From: Deltaproteobacteria bacterium
GTDB taxonomy: Bacteria > Desulfobacterota > Desulfomonilia > UBA1062
Length of the DNA stretch: 64,000 nt
Direction: 5' to 3'
Assembly: GCA_029552245.1 (NCBI GenBank)
Contig: JAKPDW010000091.1
Span: 1 to 64,000 of the forward strand
Below, one piece after another: positions 26,353 to 36,025 of this stretch. The position numbers were made by a program, and so were the translations under genes. The notes under the pieces were generated by a model. It worked only from the letters and a program-made list of their open reading frames with translations, did not search any database and was not told where the DNA came from. Numbering within the stretch: the first letter of the stretch is position 1; the number at the start of each line of letters is the position of its first letter.

Positions 26353-26874
26353 TCACTCTTTCTTTTCCTCTGCCGGGACCCCCGCCTCCTTCCCCAGCTT
26401 CTGCAGGGAGTCCGTGCTCGAGATGACCTCCTGGAGCAGTTCGTCCAGCCTGTCGTTGCCATCGAGCCTGTTCAGGAGGTCGGCGAGCCTCCTCCTGGCC
26501 TCGACGAGCTTGCGGAGCGGCTGTACCTGTTGCGCCACCCGCTCGGGGTGGAAATCGTCCATGGACCTGAACCTGAGGTCCACGGCTATCTGCGAACCGT
26601 CGCCGGTCAGCTTGTTATCCACCCTGAAAGACACCCTCGGTTTCATCCCCTCGAGCACCTTGTTGAAGTTGTCGCGGTCGATCTCGATGAACTTCCGCTC
26701 CTTCAGCCTCGGCAGAGGCTCATCGGGCTTGCCCGAGAAGTCCCCCAGGACGCCGACGACGAACGGGATCTCCTTCATCTCTATGGAGTCACCGATCTCC
26801 ACGTCGTAGGTGATCTGCACCCTGGGCGCCCTCACCCTGTCGAGGGTATGCTGCAGACTCTCCTTCTTTGCCAT
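26353..26874 (-). CDS. tssB: T6SS contractile sheath small subunit TssB (VipA)
   Basis: 173-residue small sheath subunit. Typical features: RVRAPRVQITYDVEIGD near the N-terminus, IPFVVGVLGDFSG, KFIEIDRDNFNKVL, VDLRFRSMDDFHPERVAQQV and a helical C-terminus with LRKLVEARRRLADLLNRLDGND. In known systems ClpV recognises a helix in the partner TssC. The ATG is three bases from the tssA stop, and tssC follows directly. Confidence 0.96.
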   Translation of the reverse strand: MAKKESLQHTLDRVRAPRVQITYDVEIGDSIEMKEIPFVVGVLGDFSGKPDEPLPRLKERKFIEIDRDNFNKVLEGMKPRVSFRVDNKLTGDGSQIAVDLRFRSMDDFHPERVAQQVQPLRKLVEARRRLADLLNRLDGNDRLDELLQEVISSTDSLQKLGKEAGVPAEEKKE

Positions 26875-26877
26875 GGG

Positions 26878-28257
26878 TCACCCTCCTTTCTTATACGCCA
26901 GAGCCTTGGTGATGTCCAAGGAACACAGCTTGGGGAAGAGCTCGTTGTCCGCTCTCGCCCTGTCCTCCTCGCTCGCGCCCTCTCCCGTGAGGCAGAGGTA
27001 GTACGCCTCGATGACTTCCGCGATCCACAAAGGGGACTCCCACCGCTCGAGATTCAGCTCCGAGATCAGTCCGTAGAGTTCCTCCACGATGGGCCTCGCG
27101 ATGTCCGGCCGGTTCGCCGTGAGGGCGAGCTTGGCCATCAGGAGCCGGTATCGGTTTTTCTGCCTCGGGGATGGCGCGCTCGCCGATGCGGCGAGGAGCT
27201 GGGCCAAGGCCGCGTTGATACCGCCGGCCTCCAGCGTCTGGCGGGCCGCCTGCCAGAGCGCCTCCTCCTGTGACGCCGAGTCCGAGAAGACCTGGAAGGG
27301 CGCGGCGGGCTGGACGCCCATGCCGTCAGAGCCGGCCTGGGCCTGTGCACGCACGGCCTGCGCTTTTCTGCCCGTGCCGCCCTGCACCGGCTGTTGCCGC
27401 TGCCCTGCAGCGGCATCCTCCCCCTGCCGGGCCTCCCGCCGCCCAGGGTCGTCCTTTCCCCCCTTGTCCTTGAGGAACTGGGCCACGAGCCTCGAGCAGT
27501 CCTCGATCGCCTTCTTCAGGTCGGAGAGCTTGGGGGCCTCGTTCCCGAACCTCTCGTCCACGACCCTGTCGAGCCTCCCGAACGCCTCGAGCGTCGCGTC
27601 GATGCTGTCCGACAGGCGGATGTAGAACTCCCTGGACGAGCGCGCCACCGCCTCGTCGAAGGTCTCGGCGGCGATCCTGCCCTCGGCCAGCTGTTCCTGG
27701 CGAAGGCGCATCTTGTTCTCGTCGGTGTCCCCCCACTGGTTCTTGGTGTCCTTCTCGTAACCCACCTGCCTGGACTCCTGCCACCTGTTCCAGGAAAAGC
27801 CCTCCGCCGGGCCCGAGTCCGTCAGCGGGATCTCCCTGACCACGAGTGACAGCTTGTCGTTGAGGAATTCGAGGGGCGCGCTGCGGTACTCGAGGTCGCC
27901 GTCCTCGGCCAGGGGATACAGGGTGTCCCAGAAGTTCTCGAGCAAGCCGGCCAGGAGGTCCAGGCCACAGGCCAAACCTTCGAATCCCTGCCTCCGCATG
28001 AGGCCTTCCGTGAGCCACACCGCGAGCTGGAGGTCCTTCGTCTTGGTGGCGAGGGCCTCGCGGGCCGTCTCGACCACCAGGGCCCAGTCGGCGCGCTTGG
28101 GCTCGCGCTGCCAGTCGCCCTGGTTGAGCATGTCGTCGGCGCGCCTGGCCTCCTTGATGCGGTCATACACCTCGCTGTACCGCAGGTCCCCGCCGGAGGG
28201 GTTCCCGCCGTCGATAGGCTTCAGCAGGAGCTCTACTTCAGGCGTCCTTCCCGCCAT
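26878..28257 (-). CDS. tssA: T6SS cap protein TssA (ImpA N-terminal family)
   Basis: 459-residue TssA that primes and caps sheath-tube growth. The ImpA N-terminal domain covers about 1-150: PIDGGNPSGGDLRYSEVYDRIKEARR, DWALVVETAREALATKTKDL and LLENFWDTLYPLAEDG are diagnostic. A Gln/Ala/Gly-rich linker (about 270-320) leads to a VasJ-like C-terminal domain (LWQAARQTLEAGGINAALAQLL to ELNLERWESPLWIAEV). Its ATG lies inside the end of tagJ, overlapping by 20 bases. Confidence 0.94.
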   Translation of the reverse strand: MAGRTPEVELLLKPIDGGNPSGGDLRYSEVYDRIKEARRADDMLNQGDWQREPKRADWALVVETAREALATKTKDLQLAVWLTEGLMRRQGFEGLACGLDLLAGLLENFWDTLYPLAEDGDLEYRSAPLEFLNDKLSLVVREIPLTDSGPAEGFSWNRWQESRQVGYEKDTKNQWGDTDENKMRLRQEQLAEGRIAAETFDEAVARSSREFYIRLSDSIDATLEAFGRLDRVVDERFGNEAPKLSDLKKAIEDCSRLVAQFLKDKGGKDDPGRREARQGEDAAAGQRQQPVQGGTGRKAQAVRAQAQAGSDGMGVQPAAPFQVFSDSASQEEALWQAARQTLEAGGINAALAQLLAASASAPSPRQKNRYRLLMAKLALTANRPDIARPIVEELYGLISELNLERWESPLWIAEVIEAYYLCLTGEGASEEDRARADNELFPKLCSLDITKALAYKKGG

Positions 28258-29053
28258 GTCCCTCCACCTCCATGGTAAACTCCCCGGTCCTGATGTCGAG
28301 GAGAGCCACTTCCCTGTCCCCTGCCTGGTATACGTGCTGCCCCACCCCCATGGACAACCCTCCGCAGATCCGTTCCCAGGTGGTCTTCCTCCCGAGCCTG
28401 GCCTCGTCGTCGCCGAGGCTCGACGTATCGGGGTAGGTCACCGGCAGGTAACACCTGAGCGAGAGCCCTTCCCATGTCACGATATCGGCGCCCGCCCAGA
28501 TGAGGTCGAAGGACGAGGCGGGCTCGGCAAGGACGATCTCACGGATCGCTTCGAAGGGGACCCACACGTACCTGTCGTGCACGAAGGCCTCGAGGAAGGC
28601 GTACAGGCGTGCGTCCGTTTCCGTGAAGTCGGAGAAAGGCTCGCCGTTGATCGTCCCCGACACCCTCGGCCGGGCGCTGTCGATGCGCCCGAGCAGTTCC
28701 CTCGCGCCGGTCTCGTCGCGCTCCTTGAGCGCATCCAGGTACGCGAGATACTCCTCGATGTAAGGCGGCACACCGGGTACGACGGGAGGCGCCTTCCACT
28801 CCCCGATCACCTCGCGCCTCTCGAGCTCCGCCTTGGTTATGTCCATGAAGGCGGACACCCCGGCGTGTGCGCCGCCGGCGGGGGCGATCATCTCCAGGTG
28901 GCGGGCGGCCTTCTCCCACTCGCCCAAGAGGGCCAGGACCTGGAAGAGGAGGGTCCGGGCGCGCGTGTCCCCGGGCCTCTGCTTCACCTCCTCGATCAGC
29001 ACCGAGCGGGCCTCGCCGAGGCGAGCCTCCCTGATGAGCTCCTTCACGGTCAT
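28238..29053 (-). CDS. tagJ: T6SS accessory protein TagJ (ImpE family)
   Basis: 271-residue ImpE/TagJ protein, known in some systems to bind TssB and assist sheath handling. N-terminal helical repeats (LIREARLGEARSVLIEEVKQRPGDTRARTLLFQ) resemble TPRs, and the rest is the ImpE-specific domain (GTINGEPFSDFTETDARLYAF, YVWVPFEAIREIVLAEP, DLIWAGADI). The ATG has AGAGGATG about 11 bases upstream. It is the first gene after a promoter-like sequence at 29099-29126, so a second transcript may cover tagJ-tssA-tssB-tssC-hcp. It overlaps tssA by 20 bases. Confidence 0.92.
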   Translation of the reverse strand: MTVKELIREARLGEARSVLIEEVKQRPGDTRARTLLFQVLALLGEWEKAARHLEMIAPAGGAHAGVSAFMDITKAELERREVIGEWKAPPVVPGVPPYIEEYLAYLDALKERDETGARELLGRIDSARPRVSGTINGEPFSDFTETDARLYAFLEAFVHDRYVWVPFEAIREIVLAEPASSFDLIWAGADIVTWEGLSLRCYLPVTYPDTSSLGDDEARLGRKTTWERICGGLSMGVGQHVYQAGDREVALLDIRTGEFTMEVEGHGGKDA

Positions 29054-29098
29054 GACAAATACATCCTCTGTCTTTTCCCTACCATATCCACTTGGCGA

Positions 29099-29126
29099 AT
29101 GATAGCTTCGCGTCGGCCCGGATCAA
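29099..29126 (-). promoter_or_regulatory. Internal sigma-70 type promoter upstream of tagJ
   Basis: On the minus strand TTGATC (29121-29126), 16-base spacer, TATCAT (29099-29104; five of six consensus bases). It lies about 45 bases before the tagJ ATG in a 149-base gap after tagF. It could raise tube and sheath expression above that of the membrane complex. Confidence 0.55.
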
Positions 29127-29202
29127 GACCGCCCGTCCCCACCCAACGACGCCGACAGCCGGATGACCGCGCCCCCTGGCCTTCGGGGCCGGAGAGCCCG
29201 CC

Positions 29203-29913
29203 TCAGGGAGCGCCAGCGCATACCTTGCCGCCCGCGCACACGTTCCACAGGCGCACGAAATCTCTCTCCACCAGGCCCCTCTCGAAGGCCGCGACCTCGG
29301 CGGCATCATATGACCCGCCCATGAAGACCGCCTCGGGCGGCCTCGATGCACTGCGCCGTATGTCCTCGAGCGCATGGACGAGCTCTTCCCTGTCCCCGGC
29401 GCCGCAGCCGAGCCGGACGGTGTACATCCCCCCCGTGTGCACCACGGGCGACCTCGCCCCGGCCTGGCCTGCCCTCGGGTGAGCCTCTGCGGGAGGGGGC
29501 CCGTCCCACCCGCAGGCTGCATCGAGCGCCTCTTCCATCTCGGGGAGGGCCGAGTATGTCCTCGAACAGGCGAATTCCACGCGCGACCAGGATCCCTCGA
29601 GACCGAGGGCCGTCTCCACCCAGTTGCTGTCCCACCGGGCGGCGCGGCCGGGAATCACCACGGCGAGCGGGAAGGTCCTCCCCACGCTGTCGCAGCTGTC
29701 TCTCACGAGCCCCCAGACGATGCCGCCGAAGGCATCGCCACGGCAGACGAACCTCCACGAGCAGGGCGCATGCAGGGCGCCTGCCGCCTCTCGGAGGTAC
29801 CGCTCGTACCCACCCTCGACCCATGCGAGGATCCTTTCGGCCACTCCCCCCGCCTTGCCCAGGGCCACGAAATCCTTCGACACAGGGTGCTTCCCGAAGG
29901 CCGCCCAGCCCAT
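29203..29913 (-). CDS. tagF: T6SS-associated protein TagF (ImpM)
   Basis: 236-residue TagF-domain protein. In Pseudomonas TagF represses T6SS activity post-translationally, opposite to the threonine-phosphorylation pathway (family knowledge). The hallmark start is WAAFGKHPVSKDFVALG (usually GKLPSHGDFV in relatives), followed by CSWRFVCRGDAFGGIVWGLVRDSCDSVGRTFPLAVV, which matches the conserved core. Unlike the Pseudomonas fusion it carries no PP2C domain; the phosphatase is a separate gene at 10253-10975. The ATG has GGAGGGG upstream and lies 14 bases after the tssM stop. Confidence 0.93.
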   Translation of the reverse strand: MGWAAFGKHPVSKDFVALGKAGGVAERILAWVEGGYERYLREAAGALHAPCSWRFVCRGDAFGGIVWGLVRDSCDSVGRTFPLAVVIPGRAARWDSNWVETALGLEGSWSRVEFACSRTYSALPEMEEALDAACGWDGPPPAEAHPRAGQAGARSPVVHTGGMYTVRLGCGAGDREELVHALEDIRRSASRPPEAVFMGGSYDAAEVAAFERGLVERDFVRLWNVCAGGKVCAGAP

Positions 29914-29927
29914 GCGGGCCCCTCCCC

Positions 29928-32900
29928 TCACCTCCAGGGGCACCTCGCGATGGTCACCGGCAGGGTACTCGGCTGCCCCATCACCGGCTTCGCCTGGCTG
30001 ATCACCGCCTGGTGACCGCTGAAACGGTACTGGACCTTTATGTACCGTATGCCCATGGACTTGAGGGCGTTTTCCTCCCTCGGGAAATCCTGCGGGGTGA
30101 AGGTCCTCGCGCCGCCTTTGAACTCGAGGAGGAACTTGGCGAACGCGTCCTGCCCCGTGTAGGTCTTCGTGAGGACGAGGTTGCCCACCTCGATCGAGAA
30201 GGTCACGCCGGCGCACCGCTGAGGTGACCACATGAGGGTCTTGGTCGCAGGGTAGTTCATGTTCACGAAGACCTGCTGGGAGTCCATGCACTGGACGGCA
30301 AGCCTCGTCGCGTGGGGCTGGACCCTTGCACTGTCGTTGGCCTCGGTGGGATACCCCGTCACGCTCACGGGCACGTCGGATGCGGCGCCCGCGAGCGAGG
30401 CGACGCTCAGGCCGACCCTGGCGCGGGAGAAGAAGTCGAGGAAGGAGGCCTCGAAGGGCAGCGTCCTGCCGAGCACCTCCCTCGGGTAGAAACCGCGCCT
30501 TACGTCCCTGCCCACGAAGGGTGCGGCGGGCCCCTTGATGAACTTGGTCGCCAGGCCGTCGGGAGCGAACAGGACCTGGTTGAGCTGCATGCTGTCGGCG
30601 ATGCCCTGGGCGTCTGCGAGCACGTCTTTCTCCCACACCTCCTGGAGATAGCAGGCCGCCTCCTGGCACGTGTACTGCCAGAGGAAATCGAGCGGGCCGC
30701 CGATGAGCGCCAGGGTCTCCCTGTCGATGCCGCTCGCCTGCGCGTACCTGTCGAGGGCCGCCTTGGCCGCATAGAAGGGGGAAGCCGTGTTGTCCTCGCC
30801 GAACATCACCGACGCCGACTGGTAGGCCTTGGCCCTCGAGACGGAGACGGAAGCCGAGATCTTCGCCAGGGCGGCCTCGTACTCCCTGAGCGCCTTGGCC
30901 GACTCGACGTGGGGGCCCGCCGCGTCGGTCCCGCCTTCCCCGCCCATGCTCGCCTGGAGCTTTTCCTTGAGCCTGGCGGCCGCCTCGGCGGCCTTCGACA
31001 CCGAGCCTGCGCCCGTGAGCCTCGAGGAGAGCTCCCTGTCCTCCTGGTAGCGGAACAGGCCCTGGATCCACGCCGGCCTGTCCCCGTCGCCGATCGACCT
31101 CGCCTCCTCGACCATGCGTGCCAGCAGGGCCTGGTAGGGGCCGCTCCGGGTCGCCATCTTCGAGGCGCTCTCCCTCCACCGGGCGGCGTCCTTCAGGCCC
31201 GATGCACCCTTCGGGAAGTGCACGGCGAAGGTGTGCCAGGCCTCCATGCAGTCCTTCCGGTAGGCGGCCAGGAAGGCCTCCTTGCGCGACGCGAAGGGGG
31301 CGTCGGCGCCGAGCACGGTGTCGAGGTCCGCGAGGAGCTCTCGCACGAGGGCCCTCCCCTCCTTCGTATAGGCGGGGTCGACGGACGCCTGGAACGCATC
31401 GGGTTTCTGCTCTCCCCAGAAGTCCTCGAACGTGACCTTCTTGTCGGCATTGCCGGCATTCACCCACTTCACGAGCCAGTCCAGGCTGGACGACCGCTTC
31501 ACGGCCTTCACGAGCATCGACTCCAGGACCCGGGCCTCCCTCGCGAGCTTCTCTTCGTCCTCCCACTGCACGCGCTGGAGGTAGAGCTCAGACAGGGTCG
31601 CCGCCTGATCCCGGGAGAGCCCTGTATCACCGGCCATCATGAGAAAGGACCCGGCGTTCTTGTGCACGTCTCCGCCCTGGGTCCTCTCCCGGATGAGCTT
31701 GATGCGCCCCAGGATGGAGATGATGTAGTCTCCCAGGGTCTCGTCGGTGGCGTCCAGCGACTCTATGGAGGCCGCCATCCTGGCGTCGTGGTTCCTGAGG
31801 AACCGCTCGTCGAACAGGGAACAGAAGCGCGCCTTGAGCCGCTGTTCCACCTCGATGCTCTCGTCGAGCCCGAACCTCGGTATCCACCAGCCGCTGTTCC
31901 TCTCGTGGATCGCGGACACGGCGTCTCTGTATCTGGAGAGCGTGAGCACATCCGCCGACGGCTCACCGGAAAACTCGACGGCCCTCGTGGAGGATGCGGG
32001 CACCGACCGTATCGCCGAGAGATTCTTCACGAACGAAAAGCTCAAAAGGCCCGAGAGACCGATCCCGAAGGCGAGCCATGCCATCAGGGCGAGGTTGAGG
32101 GTCGTCCTCTGCCAGGCGAGCGCCCTCCTGGTCGGCGCCGCGAGTCCCCTGTCCGCCGGCAGGACTTTGGCGAAGAAGTCGTGCAAGAACAGCCCCCTGT
32201 TCGTCCCCGGCAGCACCTCTGCCTGCGAGACGAGCCCCAGGGCCTTGAGGAAGTGCGAGTAGGGCGCCCCCTCCTGTCGCCCGCTGCTGAAATAGACCCC
32301 CCTGAGGAGGGGGGTTTCCTGGTACGGGTTCTCCTGGAATGCGCCCCTCACGTAGGCCGCAAGGCCGGTCTTCATCCTCGAGAACTCCTCGGGGAACAAC
32401 AGGAGCGCGGGATCGGCCCCCGAGATCCCCTGGTCGTGGAGCGCGATCAGCCTCAGGTACCTGAGCCTCTCCACGAGCGCCTCGAGGGCGCGGTCCACGA
32501 ACGACGCGCAGTCCTCCCCGGGGTCCTTCTTGACCATGCCGAAGGCCTGCTTGAGCGCCTCCTCGTCGAGCCGGTCGCAGAACCTCGTCATGCCCTGAAC
32601 GAGGTCGCACTTGCTCACGAGCACGTAGACGGGAAAGACGCTCCCGAGCGACCGCATGAGCTCGTCCATGCGTCTCCTGATCTGCCGCGCCTCCTCCTCG
32701 AGTTCCTCGGGGGACGCGCCGAGGATCCTGTCCGCCGCGATGGTCACCACGAGGCCGCTGAGCGGCTCCCTCCTCCGGTACCTCGCGAGGAGCCCCAGAA
32801 AGCGCTGCCATTCCTCGAGGTCCCTGCCCTCGTCCACGGGGATGGCGTACCTGCCGGCCGTGTCGAGGATGACGGCCTGCTCGAAGAACCACCAGTCGCA

Positions 32901-33370
32901 GTTCCTGGTACCCGAGACACCCTGGACCCGGTGGGCCTCGGCGAACGGCGAAGACAGGCGTGCGCTCTTGATGGCCGTGTCTTGCCCGAGCCGCTCTCGC
33001 CTATCACCATGTACCAGGGCAGCACATAGAGCGGGTTTCCGAGCTTCCTCAAGTGCGACGCCCTGAGGGCGCCGACAGCCTGCCTGAACTTCTCCTGGAG
33101 CTCGGTCCTCCTCCTTCGCTCCTCGTCCTCGAGACCCCTGACGGCCTCCTCGTCCTGGGCGACGATGCTGCTCACGAAGCGTTCCTCGCGCCTTCTCAGG
33201 ACGATCTGTCTCGCGAAGACGACCGCCGTGGCGATGCCCGCCATGACGAGGAGGATGAAGAACCCCACCCAGAGCGGCCAGGCAAGGACGAGCACGACGC
33301 CGAAGGCAAGCGTGACCGCCGCGAGGACCGCAAAGACCGCTATAACCGCCGAGATGATCTTCTTCATCAT
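29928..33370 (-). CDS. tssM: T6SS inner-membrane protein TssM (IcmF), frameshifted in this sequence
   Basis: About 1147 residues once corrected, a normal TssM length. It spans the inner membrane and joins TssL and TssJ to form the trans-envelope channel. Two N-terminal membrane helices (about 4-27 and 32-52), a cytoplasmic GTPase-like domain with P-loop GESGSGKT at about 123-130, switch motif DTAGRY, a third helix (LALMAWLAFGIGLSGLLSF) and a large periplasmic part ending in the IcmF C-terminal domain. Just after GKT the frame breaks: the sequence reads GACACGGCC where GACCACGGCC restores TAIKSARL. One C is missing near 32978-32983. The ATG at 33370 overlaps the tssL stop. The surrounding genes are intact. 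Confidence 0.93.
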
Positions 33371-34038
33371 GGCCTGGGGGTGAAGAGCGCGTCGGCGACG
33401 TTCCCGAGCACGAAGGAGTAGACGACGGCGAGCACGACGAACAGCACCACGGGGACCGCCGCGACCGCGGCGGTCAGAATCAAGGGCAACCCCCGTCCCG
33501 CCCCCTTCCGGGACGGGGCCTCGCCGGTCGGGTAGGCCTCGGGGAACAAGGCCTGGGACGAAAGCTGCGGCGTTCCGAGTGAGCTGCCGGTGAGCACCTT
33601 GAGGTTCGAGGTCTTGAGCTGGTCGAGCAGGAAACGGTCCTCCTCCCTGACGAAACGGCCCATGAAGCCCATGGCGAGGCACAGGTAGTACACCTCCCGG
33701 GCCTCTCTCTGGTGCACGCCGAGGCCGCCCAGCCTCTCGAAGAAGAGTTCCCCCGCGTTCGTCGTCTGGTAGAACCTGAGCTGGAGCGGTTCCTTCATCC
33801 ACAGCTGCCGGTGTTCCCACGAGGAGTTCATGATCGTCTCGTCGATCCAGGCGCACACCGCGAAGCAGGCGGCGTCGTAATCCTCCTGCGGGAAGGACGA
33901 CGCCTGCGCCCTGCTCTGCGTGATGAGCCCGAGGATCTTCTGCCTGACCACATCGTAGTCGAACCGCTGGCCGGACGGGTCCCTAAGGAAGTAGACCACG
34001 TAGGCCACGGTGTCCATGAACGCGTCGCTCAGGTGCAT
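33367..34038 (-). CDS. tssL: T6SS inner-membrane protein TssL (DotU family)
   Basis: 223 residues: a cytoplasmic DotU helical domain and one C-terminal membrane helix (GLPLILTAAVAAVPVVLFVVLAVVYS region). Family features: YVVYFLRDPSGQRFDYDVVRQKIL, then YDAACFAVCAWIDETIMNSSW, FYQTTNAGELFFERL and LEVYYLCLAMGFMGRF-like sequence. It recruits the baseplate through TssK. No peptidoglycan-binding OmpA domain is fused, so anchoring to the cell wall may rest on another protein. Overlaps tssM by four bases and follows tssK by four. Confidence 0.95.
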   Translation of the reverse strand: MHLSDAFMDTVAYVVYFLRDPSGQRFDYDVVRQKILGLITQSRAQASSFPQEDYDAACFAVCAWIDETIMNSSWEHRQLWMKEPLQLRFYQTTNAGELFFERLGGLGVHQREAREVYYLCLAMGFMGRFVREEDRFLLDQLKTSNLKVLTGSSLGTPQLSSQALFPEAYPTGEAPSRKGAGRGLPLILTAAVAAVPVVLFVVLAVVYSFVLGNVADALFTPRP

Positions 34039-34042
34039 GATA

Positions 34043-35422
34043 TCACCCCCTCCTCACCACCATGAGTTCCACCTTGAGGTCCTCGGGCGCCGCGTCCCAG
34101 AACAGGGCGACGTTCTTCGCCGCCGCCACGGATGCCCACTGGTCCGAATGGTGGTCGACCTGGAAGTAGAGCGCCCCGCTCTTCCTCGGGAGCTCCTGCG
34201 GCGGCCTGTCGAGGTATGTCAGGCCGGCTCCCGGCAGCGCCCTGGCGATGAGCAGGGGGAGCCCCTGGCGCGAGCCCAGCTTGGCGCCGGTGATCAGGGC
34301 GCGTACCACCTTGGCGGCGTCCGCCTCGGTCTGGACCATGAGGAAGAACCGGTTCCTGCCCTCGAAGACCTCGGGCGGGAGTTCGGAAGAGAAGTAGGTC
34401 CCGTCGTAGGCGAGCCCGAACACGTAGTCGGGCCCGGCGGTGATCGCGTCCAAGAGCGCCGCCGCCAGGACGCCCGCCCTGCCGAAACAGCCCGCGAGGT
34501 CGAGGTGGTCGTATCCGGGCAGGGCCTGCCCCCCGTCCAGCTCGCCTACGACGGAGCACCGTTCCGAGAACGTGGAGAGCTCCCCGACGAGTTCTCTCAA
34601 GACCCCGTAGACGACCCACGGGTGGGTGGGGGTCTCGAGGAGGTGGGAGAGCCTCGGGATGAAGCGGTTGAGCGAGCGCAGGGCCAGGAGGTAGACCATG
34701 TCCCTGGAACCGAACTCCGCGGTGTGGACGCCGCGGTCGCGCTTGTAGCCCTCCAACTGGAACCCCCTCGACGCGATGAGGTCGCGGATGTCCCTGATCA
34801 TCCGCACGAGCGCCTGCGATGCCTCGCACGTGACGCTCGGGGGGATGAAGTCCTCGGACACCACGACCTCTTCCCCCCTCCTCTCGAGCCTGGCCACGGG
34901 AATGGTCTCGTACTCGCCGAAGAAGTCCTTCTCCGTTTCCCACAGGATCTTCAGCACGTAGGTCATCCTCGTGACCTGCGCGGGGGGCCCGTCGAGGTGG
35001 AGATCGACGCACTCGACGGGCGCCTCGTCGGCGACGAACCGCGTGTTCAACCCGGCCGACGGCGGCTCTTTCCGCCTCTCGGTCACGTTCGGGCCCATGC
35101 GGTTGAACCTGCGCAGGCCGAGGTAGACGTTCAAGGGCCTTCCCCCGTCCTTCCAGGCGTCCTCGAACGAGCGGGGCTCGACCACCGCGTTGCCCGGGAC
35201 CACGGCGTACGTCGCGTCGGGGAAGATGAACTCCCCGGAGTCTATGTGGAACCTGCCCGTGCCCAGCGAGGCCGCCCTGATGTCCATCCTGGCGACACCC
35301 CACGCGTGCGGGGAGAGGTAGCGGTACACGGGCCAGAGGAGAGAGGAGTGGTAAAGGTCGGCGAGCTGGAAGTGCTGCGGCTGGAGGAACAGCCCCTGGT
35401 GCCACAAGAGAGGTCTTTCCAT
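34043..35422 (-). CDS. tssK: T6SS baseplate-membrane connector TssK
   Basis: 459-residue TssK trimer subunit linking baseplate to the TssL-TssM complex. The N-terminal shell domain is typical: LLWHQGLFLQPQHFQLAD (usually W.EGmfLrPQHFQ). The C-terminal part has YLDRPPQELPRKSGALYFQVD, equivalent to the conserved P-P-x-I-P segment near the receptor-like head domain. AAGGAGAAGG seven bases before the ATG is a strong ribosome binding site. It lies 67 bases after tssJ. Confidence 0.95.
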   Translation of the reverse strand: MERPLLWHQGLFLQPQHFQLADLYHSSLLWPVYRYLSPHAWGVARMDIRAASLGTGRFHIDSGEFIFPDATYAVVPGNAVVEPRSFEDAWKDGGRPLNVYLGLRRFNRMGPNVTERRKEPPSAGLNTRFVADEAPVECVDLHLDGPPAQVTRMTYVLKILWETEKDFFGEYETIPVARLERRGEEVVVSEDFIPPSVTCEASQALVRMIRDIRDLIASRGFQLEGYKRDRGVHTAEFGSRDMVYLLALRSLNRFIPRLSHLLETPTHPWVVYGVLRELVGELSTFSERCSVVGELDGGQALPGYDHLDLAGCFGRAGVLAAALLDAITAGPDYVFGLAYDGTYFSSELPPEVFEGRNRFFLMVQTEADAAKVVRALITGAKLGSRQGLPLLIARALPGAGLTYLDRPPQELPRKSGALYFQVDHHSDQWASVAAAKNVALFWDAAPEDLKVELMVVRRG

Positions 35423-35489
35423 CGGATGTCCTTCTCCTTTTGTGTAAGGTGGGGGTCTTTCTCCCCTTGCGGGGCACGAAACGCCGGGT

Positions 35490-36023
35490 TCACTTCGAAG
35501 GCGGCGGATCCTCGAGGTTCCTGGCGCCGAGCACGAGGTTCACGCTCAGCCTGCCGGGCTTCCTGACCTTCGAGAGCCACAGGAACCCCCTGCGTTCGGT
35601 CACCTCGGGTATCCGGTATATTCTCGTGATCTTGCCGCGCTCCAGCGCATAGTACCCGGCCACGATCCCCACGTACCTGGCCCCCTCGGCCCTGTCCAAC
35701 TTCACGGTCACGTCCTTGCCGGGATAGGCCACCACCTGCTTGCACACCGAGACCGTCTGCGGGTCGAACGCCTGGCACTCGAGGAGCCGGTAGAGCCCGT
35801 CCCTGCTCCCGGCGAGCTGTTCGAAGGCGTTGGGGCTGCTCAACTGGTACACGCAGAGGACCAGGGCGTGCGCCTTCTTGTCCTTGAAGTTGAGGTTCCT
35901 GTCGGCCGTGAGATGCAGCTCGAGGGCGTCCTTCTCGTAGTCCCACCTCACTTGGGCCGGGCCCGAGGCGCACGACCACGCACAAAGGGCCGCCGCGATC
36001 GCAAGGCATGCCGTTCTCTTCAT
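35490..36023 (-). CDS. tssJ: T6SS outer-membrane lipoprotein TssJ
   Basis: 177-residue lipoprotein that tethers TssM to the outer membrane. The signal peptide ends in AWSC with the lipid-carrying Cys at residue 18. The mature domain has the transthyretin-like pattern of the family: LHLTADRNLNFKDKKAHALVLCVYQLSSPNAFEQL, a DVTVKLDRAEGARYVGIVAGYY strand pair, and an R-K turn before LSVNLVLG. The ATG at 36023 was chosen because the signal peptide begins there and the stop of the preceding gene lies three bases upstream. Confidence 0.92.
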   Translation of the reverse strand: MKRTACLAIAAALCAWSCASGPAQVRWDYEKDALELHLTADRNLNFKDKKAHALVLCVYQLSSPNAFEQLAGSRDGLYRLLECQAFDPQTVSVCKQVVAYPGKDVTVKLDRAEGARYVGIVAGYYALERGKITRIYRIPEVTERRGFLWLSKVRKPGRLSVNLVLGARNLEDPPPSK

Positions 36024-36025
36024 CG

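Noticed and set aside
32960-33000. Programmed ribosomal frameshift in tssM
   Set aside because: No slippery heptamer or stimulatory structure is visible, the site falls inside the P-loop codons, and TssM is normally made without frameshifting.
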